Shown: piece after piece, positions 15,579 to 20,754 of the stretch
Position numbering within the stretch: position 1 is the stretch's first letter
Layout of the letters: each line of letters opens with the position of its first letter
Source of the DNA: DAIDKA01 sp049792815
Lineage (GTDB): Bacteria; Pseudomonadota; Gammaproteobacteria; Steroidobacterales; Steroidobacteraceae
NCBI GenBank assembly: GCA_049792815.1
Contig: JBARBG010000194.1
Coordinates: 1-20,754 of the forward strand
Direction: 5' to 3'
DNA length: 20,754 nucleotides
Position numbers and translations under genes: made by a program
The notes under the pieces: model-generated
What the model was told of the DNA's origin: nothing
Databases searched by the model: none
Seen by the model: the letters and a program-made list of their open reading frames with translations, nothing else

Positions 15579-16382
15579 TCACACAAAGCGAAAGGCCACC
15601 ACCCCGAGTGGTCCATAGTCCGCCTGTAACGTATCTCCGGCCACTGCGGTGGTAGGGCGCGTGAATGACCCGGCCAGGATAACGTCGCCCGCGTTGAGCC
15701 GTTCGCTGTACGGCGCGATCTTGTTGGCGAGCCATGCCACACCAATTCCAGGGTGATTGAGCACGCCAGCGGCGAGCCCCGTCTCCTCGATTACGCCATT
15801 CTTGAAAAGCATCGCGCCCACCCAACGCAGATCAATTGAGTCCGGCCGGACTGGGCGGCCACCGAGCACGATTCCCGCATTCGCCGCGAAGTCGCTAATC
15901 GTGTCAAAAACCTTACGCGGTGCCTTAGTGTCACGATCGAACTGCTCGATGCGGGCGTCAATGATCTCAAGTGCGGGCGTCACGAACTCAGTCGCGGCAA
16001 GAACATCGAATAGTGTCACCCCGGGTCCCACGAGCGGCTTCCCAAGCACGAATGCCAGCTCCACTTCTACGCGAGGGGCAATAAACCGGTCGATCGGAAT
16101 GTCACCGCCAGCATCGAAGAACATGTCATCCATCAGCGGCGCATAATCGGGCTCGACGATCTGGCTCGAGAGCTGCATGGCGCGCGACGTGAGGCCAATC
16201 TTGCGGCCGCGAATGCACCGTCCGGCTTCCTGCTCGAGCCTTACCCACACACGTTGAATGGCGTAGCCATCCTCGATCGTCATGGTGGGGTAGCGCTTCG
16301 AGAAATGCTGTAGCTGCCGGCGCTGCTTGCGTGCCAACTGCAGCTCGTGTGCGAGGGATTCAATGACATCGGGAGGCAGCAA
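15579..16382 (-). CDS. hpaH: 2-oxo-hept-3-ene-1,7-dioate hydratase
   Basis: The 267-residue enzyme of the hydratase/FAH-like fold has the E. coli HpaH length. The metal ligands E106 and E108 (VEVELAF) and E139 (ALEII) fall at the same residue numbers. It hydrates the oxo-heptenedioate made by HpaG/HpaF. The start is a TTG at 16382, two bases after the hpaF stop and preceded by AAGGTGA inside hpaF, so translation is likely coupled. The alternative is a start further in, which would cost conserved N-terminal residues. Confidence 0.92.
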   Translation of the reverse strand: MLPPDVIESLAHELQLARKQRRQLQHFSKRYPTMTIEDGYAIQRVWVRLEQEAGRCIRGRKIGLTSRAMQLSSQIVEPDYAPLMDDMFFDAGGDIPIDRFIAPRVEVELAFVLGKPLVGPGVTLFDVLAATEFVTPALEIIDARIEQFDRDTKAPRKVFDTISDFAANAGIVLGGRPVRPDSIDLRWVGAMLFKNGVIEETGLAAGVLNHPGIGVAWLANKIAPYSERLNAGDVILAGSFTRPTTAVAGDTLQADYGPLGVVAFRFV

Positions 16383-16383
16383 G

Positions 16384-16794
16384 TCAACTCACCTTCTTGT
16401 TGAAGAACTCATGCAGATTGCCGATTTTGGCGTCGAACACCTCGAGACCCTCATCCACTTGCACTGTGAGGCCGAGCGGCCGGGCTGCCATCAGCGGTGC
16501 AAAGTGGGCGCGCGCAGCACCGCCGAGTGCGGCGCCCGCCGCCTGGTGCACCAGTGCGCTGCGCCCGCGTCCCATGCGCAGCTGCACGTATATGAATCCA
16601 TAGTCGCCACTGCCATCGGCGACGGCGCAGTGCGTAGCAGGATAGGCGAAAACGCGCACACCGCCCGTGGGGAATACGGCCTTGCCGTTTTCGTCTCGTA
16701 CGCTGAGCAATGCGTCGGCTGCAGTGCGGCAGAAGCCGCGCATGCGAGCCTCCACTTCGAGGTTGGCGGTGTAAAGTACAACAACGTGTGGCAC
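16384..16794 (-). CDS. hpaF: 5-carboxymethyl-2-hydroxymuconate delta-isomerase
   Basis: The 136-residue small tautomerase-superfamily protein begins M-P-H, leaving the catalytic Pro1 after methionine removal. It carries GDYGFIYVQLRMGRGRS near 63-79, like the E. coli CHMI block HDYAFVHMTLKIGAGRS. It is slightly longer than the roughly 126-residue E. coli protein. It isomerises 5-carboxymethyl-2-hydroxymuconate. The start is GTG 16794 behind TAGGAG, nine bases after hpaD. Without the operon context I would be less sure, because this family diverges fast. Confidence 0.87.
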   Translation of the reverse strand: MPHVVVLYTANLEVEARMRGFCRTAADALLSVRDENGKAVFPTGGVRVFAYPATHCAVADGSGDYGFIYVQLRMGRGRSALVHQAAGAALGGAARAHFAPLMAARPLGLTVQVDEGLEVFDAKIGNLHEFFNKKVS

Positions 16795-16803
16795 GACCTT
16801 CTC

Positions 16804-17721
16804 CTACAGGCGCCCGCCGGCGAGTGCGGGGGCGGTCGGCTTGCCGATGTCGCGGAGGGTCTTCGGCATTGGTGAAACGGGGAATTCAGCGTTCAATTGC
16901 CCGGTGCCCGAGCTCCCAAAATAAGGCGTGATGATCTCAACGCCGCGGTCATAGTGATTCCAGCCGAGGGCGCCAAGCAGCATTGCCGTGTCGTGCATGA
17001 AGCCCTCGCCGTGGCCTTTGGCAGCGTATTCGGGCAGCATGTCGCAGAAGTCTGTCCATTCGCCGCGCTGCCACATGCCTACCACGTCGTGGTCCAGGCG
17101 TTCAAGGAACGGACTCCACGTCTTGTCGCGATATGCATCGGCCATACCGTTCTGCGCGAAGCGGTGACTGAGTGAACCGCTGGCAAAAAAGGCAACCGTC
17201 CCTTGATAGCGGTCCTCGATGGCTCGCCGGAAAGCCCACCCAAGGCGGGCACTTTCCGACAGATAATGGACCGCGCAAAGCGCTGATACCGAGATGACTT
17301 TGAAATGGCGGTCCGTGTTCATGTAACGCATCGGTACGAGGGTGCCGTACTCCGGAGCAAGCGTGGTGGCCGCATGCGCGAGCGTCGTAATGCCGTGCTC
17401 CATCGCGACTTCCGCCATGAGAGCTCCGAGCTCCGGATTCCCGTCGAGATCAAAACCCATGTTGCTGATAAAGTGTGGTAGCTCGTTGCTTGTGTAGGTG
17501 CCCTTGAAGCGCGGCGCGCAGTTGATGTGATATCCGGAGTTGACAAGCCAATGAGTGTCAAAGACAACAATGGTGTCGACGCGGAGCGCCCGACAGCGTC
17601 GCCCGATCTCGATGTGACCATCAATGGCTCTCTGGCGCCGTCCTTTGTCTGGACCGTCGATTTCGCTCAGATACATGGACGGTACATGTGTGATCTTCGC
17701 GGCCAATGCGAGCGTGCCCAC
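16804..17721 (-). CDS. hpaD: 3,4-dihydroxyphenylacetate 2,3-dioxygenase (type III extradiol, LigB family)
   Basis: This 305-residue ring-cleavage enzyme is close to E. coli HpaD/HpcB through most of its length. Shared blocks include LALAAKITHVPSMYLSE, FDTHWLVNSGYHINCA and YTSNELPHF. Iron ligands expected for the family are H12, H57 and E239 (GEGFMHDT), with H116 and H186 near the site. The C-terminus is about 20 residues longer than in E. coli. It starts with GTG 17721 directly after the hpaG2 stop, with GGGAGG eight bases upstream. It opens homoprotocatechuate to 5-carboxymethyl-2-hydroxymuconate semialdehyde. Confidence 0.95.
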   Translation of the reverse strand: MGTLALAAKITHVPSMYLSEIDGPDKGRRQRAIDGHIEIGRRCRALRVDTIVVFDTHWLVNSGYHINCAPRFKGTYTSNELPHFISNMGFDLDGNPELGALMAEVAMEHGITTLAHAATTLAPEYGTLVPMRYMNTDRHFKVISVSALCAVHYLSESARLGWAFRRAIEDRYQGTVAFFASGSLSHRFAQNGMADAYRDKTWSPFLERLDHDVVGMWQRGEWTDFCDMLPEYAAKGHGEGFMHDTAMLLGALGWNHYDRGVEIITPYFGSSGTGQLNAEFPVSPMPKTLRDIGKPTAPALAGGRL

Positions 17722-18507
17722 TTAGGTTACCTCCCGATGAACAGTGGCGCCGAACGCAGGATGTGACGGACCGTCGACAAGAAAATTCCTGAGCCGGCCG
17801 ATTCCGACGATCTCGGTCACGACTTCGTCGCCCGCGACCACATCGCAAATGCCGTCCGGGGTGCCGGTCAGGATGACATCGTCGGGCGAGAGCGTCATGA
17901 ACGCGCTCAGATACTCGATCAGCCGCGCGACACTATGAATCATATCCCGCGTATGGCCCGCCTGGGTAACCTTTCCGTTCACTGTCGTACGGAGTTCGAG
18001 AGCCTGTGGATCAGGCACCTCGGAGGCGGGGACAAGCCACGGTCCGAGTAGCGTCGCACCGTCCCGATTCTTCGGCCGCAGGTTCGGGCGGTAGTAATTC
18101 TCAAGGTAATCGCGGACCGCATAGTCATTGGCGACAGTGTATCCGGCAACATGGTCTAGAGCACGAGAAGCGGGTACGGCACGTGCGGTGCGCCCCATCA
18201 CCACGGCGAGTTCACATTCGTAATGCATGTACGCGGCATCGCGTGGCCGCTCGGTTGCGGCCCAGTGTCCGGCCACGCTGCGCGCCCCCTTCAAGAACAC
18301 CAGCGGCTCGCCATTTGGTTTAAACGCAAGTTCCTTGGCATGGTCGGCATAGTTGAGGCCGACGGCAAGGATAGTGCGCGGCACGACCGGTGGCAGCCAG
18401 GACACGTCTGCCTCACTGAGCACCCGGCCGTCTGCGAGCTCGATACCGTCCGGATGCGGCACCGCCTCCCACGTGCTTCCGGCGACGACGACGCGTGCAC
18501 GTCTCAT
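17722..18507 (-). CDS. hpaG2: HpaG2: isomerase/decarboxylase, C-terminal-half equivalent (FAH superfamily)
   Basis: The 261-residue protein corresponds to the C-terminal half of E. coli HpcE/HpaG. It has AVGLNYADHAKELAFKP, the metal ligands E97, E99 (MHYECELAV) and D128 (ANDYAVRDYLENYYRP), and ILTGTPDG near the end. It acts with HpaG1 in isomerising and decarboxylating the carboxymethyl-hydroxymuconate product. Its ATG overlaps the hpaG1 stop (ATGA at 18504-18507), suggesting coupled, stoichiometric synthesis. Confidence 0.92.
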   Translation of the reverse strand: MRRARVVVAGSTWEAVPHPDGIELADGRVLSEADVSWLPPVVPRTILAVGLNYADHAKELAFKPNGEPLVFLKGARSVAGHWAATERPRDAAYMHYECELAVVMGRTARAVPASRALDHVAGYTVANDYAVRDYLENYYRPNLRPKNRDGATLLGPWLVPASEVPDPQALELRTTVNGKVTQAGHTRDMIHSVARLIEYLSAFMTLSPDDVILTGTPDGICDVVAGDEVVTEIVGIGRLRNFLVDGPSHPAFGATVHREVT

Positions 18508-19172
18508 ATGATCCCCGTGGGGGCCGATACCACCGGGTTACGCAGGCTCCCAATGCCCTCGATCTCCATCCTGACCTCGTCGCCAGGCTTGACGATAGGA
18601 GAGCTGGGTGCGGCGCCAACCAAAACGACGTCGCCTGTGGCCAGCGTAAACAGTGCGCTGATGTCAGCCAGGAGTCGCGCGACCGGGCGTAGGAGTCCCT
18701 CCGTGCTCTCGGTGCAGCGCAGCTCGTCATTGACCCATACACGCATCTCGATGCTCTCGAGCGAAGTAAAAGCACCCACCCTGGAGAGCGTTGTCCCGAT
18801 CGCGCAGAAGCCGTCGCGGCAGCGATTCTGGATCATCGGTCGGAAAAAATCGGAATGAGGAATCGTCACGTCGTTGACGATGGTGAAACCAGCCAAGGCG
18901 TCGAGTATCGCCTCAGGAGTCGCCCGATATACATCGCGCTTCAGTACCGCCGCCAGCGTGACACCTGCTTGCACGCCGGGGATGCCGGCTGGCACGATAA
19001 TGGGATCACCTTCACCCACCCAGGTATTGGGTGGCTTGATGTAGAGCACGGGTGCTTTCGGCGGGGCGCCGTAAGGTTTTTCGTAGAGCGCCTTCCCCAG
19101 TGCCTCAAGCGTCGAGCGATAATTGAGAGCGACCCCGTATATCGTATGGCGGCCTGCCACTGGCCATATCAT
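18504..19172 (-). CDS. hpaG1: HpaG1: isomerase/decarboxylase, N-terminal-half equivalent (FAH superfamily)
   Basis: The 222-residue protein matches the N-terminal half of E. coli HpcE: GVALNYRSTLEAL, YGAPPKAPVLYIKPPNTW, RDGFCAIGTTL and a GDEVRMEIEGIGSLRNPVV end. At the position of the metal-binding EcE of HpaG2 it reads VQAGVTLAAVL, so the two glutamates are absent and only the aspartate (IVNDVTIPH) remains. ATG 19172 follows GGAGG at good spacing and lies 22 bases after the hpaE stop. The frame stays open to 19295 inside hpaE, but that longer form is unlikely. In enteric bacteria the two halves are fused. Confidence 0.9.
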   Translation of the reverse strand: MIWPVAGRHTIYGVALNYRSTLEALGKALYEKPYGAPPKAPVLYIKPPNTWVGEGDPIIVPAGIPGVQAGVTLAAVLKRDVYRATPEAILDALAGFTIVNDVTIPHSDFFRPMIQNRCRDGFCAIGTTLSRVGAFTSLESIEMRVWVNDELRCTESTEGLLRPVARLLADISALFTLATGDVVLVGAAPSSPIVKPGDEVRMEIEGIGSLRNPVVSAPTGII

Positions 19173-19194
19173 GACGCCACCCTCCGCAGCCGCG

Positions 19195-20739
19195 TCAGCG
19201 TCCGAGCTTGGGAATCGTGTGAGTGCCATGAGCAAGGGCGACATTCTTCGTTTCCATGTAAAACTCAAACGAGTAATCGCCACCATCGCGTCCAATGCCG
19301 CTGGCTTTCATTCCGCCGAACGGCGTTTGCAAATGACGGACGTTTTCGGAATTCACCCAGATCATACCCGCCTCCAGCGCGTCGGAGACTCGCAGCGCCC
19401 GGCTCAAGTCATTGGTCCAGATGTAGGCTGCAAGACCGTACGCAACCTCGTTGGCAATGGATATCGCCTCAGCCTCATCGCGGAACGTCAGTGCGGTGAG
19501 GACCGGGCCAAATATTTCCTCGCGGGCCACGCGCATGGACCGGCGGGCACCAGTAAACAAGGTCGGCGCTACATATTGCCCGCCCCCTGGCCCATCCACC
19601 GCAGCGCCGCCCGCCGCAATTACTGCCCCTTCGGCACGCCCAGCATCGAAATAGGAGAGCACCTTCGCCCGATGCCGGGCATGGATCAGTGGACCGACCT
19701 CAGTCGCCGGGTCAAGCGGATGGCCGACCTTCAGCTTATGGATCCGCTCTGTGAGGCGGCCCAGGAATTCCGGTGCGATGGACTCCTCAATCAGCAGCCG
19801 GCTGGAAGATGTGCAGCGCTCCCCGTTCAGACTGTAGATCATGAAGACGACGGCATCGAGCGCTCGGTTCAAGTCAGCATCATTGAACACGATGACCGGG
19901 TTTTTGCCGCCAAGCTCGAAATGCACGCGCTTTAGCGTCGGCGCGCCCTGCGACATGATGGCCGAACCGGTGGAGGATTCCCCCACAAACGCGATCGCGC
20001 GGATCCCCGGATGCTGCGTGAGCGCCTTACCGGCCACTTCGCCCATTCCATGCACGACGTTTAGAACGCCTGGCGGCAGGCCCGCCTCCAGGCAAATGTC
20101 GCCGAGCAGGCTTGCGGTCACAGGGGACCATTCGGCGGGCTTGTGCACAACCGTGCAGCCGGCGGCAAGGGCGGGTGCGATCTTCCACGTCGACAACATG
20201 AATGGCGTGTTCCAGGGCGTAATCACGCCGACGGGTCCAATAGGCTGGCGCACGGAGTAGTTGAAGTGTGCTTCGTCTGGCATCGCACGGCCATTGCGCG
20301 CCTCGGGCACACGGTCGGCATAGAAGCGGAAGTTTTCTGCGCCGCGCAGCGCTGCCTTCGACATAAAGCGCAGCGCCTGCCCAGTGTCCCAGGCTTCGAG
20401 CAAGGCAATCTTCTGTGCATGGTGCTCGATACAGTCCGCTATGCGATGTAGCACCCCGCGACGATCTGCCGCAGGCATTGCACGCCATGCTGGAAAGGCC
20501 CCTGACGCCGACTGCGCGGCGCGCGCAATGTCGTCAGCGTCGGCAAGCGCAACCTCGGCAATCACGGAGCCGTCGATCGGCGATGCGGTCGAGAAGCGCG
20601 CGCCTGAAACGGAATTGCAGCGGAGGCCGTCGATCAAGTGGCCGATGCCAGAATCTCGCAGCCGGGCGAGGAGGGGAGCCAAAGCGGCTTGGTTGGAGGC
20701 AAGTGACGACTGGTCCGGGCGCTTATCCGAGCTTGTCAT
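19195..20739 (-). CDS. hpaE: 5-carboxymethyl-2-hydroxymuconate semialdehyde dehydrogenase
   Basis: The 514-residue NAD-dependent aldehyde dehydrogenase has PWNTPF (N177), the general base E275 in FELGGKNP and the nucleophile C309 in NGERCTSSSR. The HpaE assignment rests on operon order and overall similarity; the ALDH superfamily is broad. It oxidises the ring-cleavage product of HpaD. ATG 20739 is seven bases after AGGA; a GTG two codons earlier sits too close to it. It is the first gene of the hpa operon seen, with only 15 bases left upstream, so any promoter, regulator or hpaBC gene is outside the window. Confidence 0.92.
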   Translation of the reverse strand: MTSSDKRPDQSSLASNQAALAPLLARLRDSGIGHLIDGLRCNSVSGARFSTASPIDGSVIAEVALADADDIARAAQSASGAFPAWRAMPAADRRGVLHRIADCIEHHAQKIALLEAWDTGQALRFMSKAALRGAENFRFYADRVPEARNGRAMPDEAHFNYSVRQPIGPVGVITPWNTPFMLSTWKIAPALAAGCTVVHKPAEWSPVTASLLGDICLEAGLPPGVLNVVHGMGEVAGKALTQHPGIRAIAFVGESSTGSAIMSQGAPTLKRVHFELGGKNPVIVFNDADLNRALDAVVFMIYSLNGERCTSSSRLLIEESIAPEFLGRLTERIHKLKVGHPLDPATEVGPLIHARHRAKVLSYFDAGRAEGAVIAAGGAAVDGPGGGQYVAPTLFTGARRSMRVAREEIFGPVLTALTFRDEAEAISIANEVAYGLAAYIWTNDLSRALRVSDALEAGMIWVNSENVRHLQTPFGGMKASGIGRDGGDYSFEFYMETKNVALAHGTHTIPKLGR

Positions 20740-20754
20740 GTGCACTTCCTCAAA

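Noticed and set aside
15529..15825. Extension of HpaI by about 99 residues into hpaH
   Set aside because: The HpaI family starts at the ATG used, which has a ribosome site; the extension is the antisense-like wrong frame of hpaH.
1..20754. CRISPR arrays, insertion sequences, tRNA or rRNA genes
   Set aside because: No regularly spaced repeats, transposase motifs, terminal inverted repeats or cloverleaf sequences were recognised.

Overview
This window is a catabolic segment from a GC-rich Gram-negative bacterium, most likely a proteobacterium. It encodes a TonB-dependent receptor with a signal peptide and TonB box, plus small exported proteins of a type I associate with Steroidobacter/Nevskiales- or sphingomonad-like genomes. 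The genus is inferred from protein style only; no rRNA or tRNA gene is present.

Layout. (1) 1-2924 holds two divergent regulators: the N-terminal part of a MalT-like LuxR-family ATPase regulator (minus strand, cut by the left edge) and an AraC-family activator (plus strand). (2) 3048-6233 (minus) holds a phosphotransferase (APH fold), an acyl-CoA dehydrogenase of the ACAD10/11 type and a short-chain dehydrogenase, in transcription order. The first two overlap by ATGA. A histidine-phosphatase-fold gene (plus, ending 7250) is divergent to them. The kinase plus dehydrogenase pairing resembles the known 4-hydroxyacyl-CoA route (bacterial levulinate lvaA/lvaC/lvaD; mitochondrial ACAD10/11), in which a 4-hydroxyl is phosphorylated and eliminated. 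(3) 7251-8145 is a long non-coding or decayed leader with several dyads. (4) 8146-14681 (plus) is an operon-like run: TonB receptor, zinc-ligand-complete MetE-C-terminal-like protein, DUF6152 protein, a second exported conserved protein, a SnoaL/NTF2-like protein and a zinc-free MDR oxidoreductase. Its substrate is unknown. (5) 14722-20739 (minus) is a complete, tightly packed homoprotocatechuate meta-cleavage operon, hpaE-hpaG1-hpaG2-hpaD-hpaF-hpaH-hpaI. It takes 3,4-dihydroxyphenylacetate to pyruvate and succinate semialdehyde. The entry monooxygenase (hpaBC), transporter and hpaR-type regulator are not in the window.

The hpa operon and the receptor run converge, with about 40 bp between their ends. 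The most unusual features are the uncharacterised receptor/MetE-like locus, the kinase-dehydrogenase-phosphatase set, and a recurring C-run/G-run dyad that I find only in the gaps between genes (five sites).
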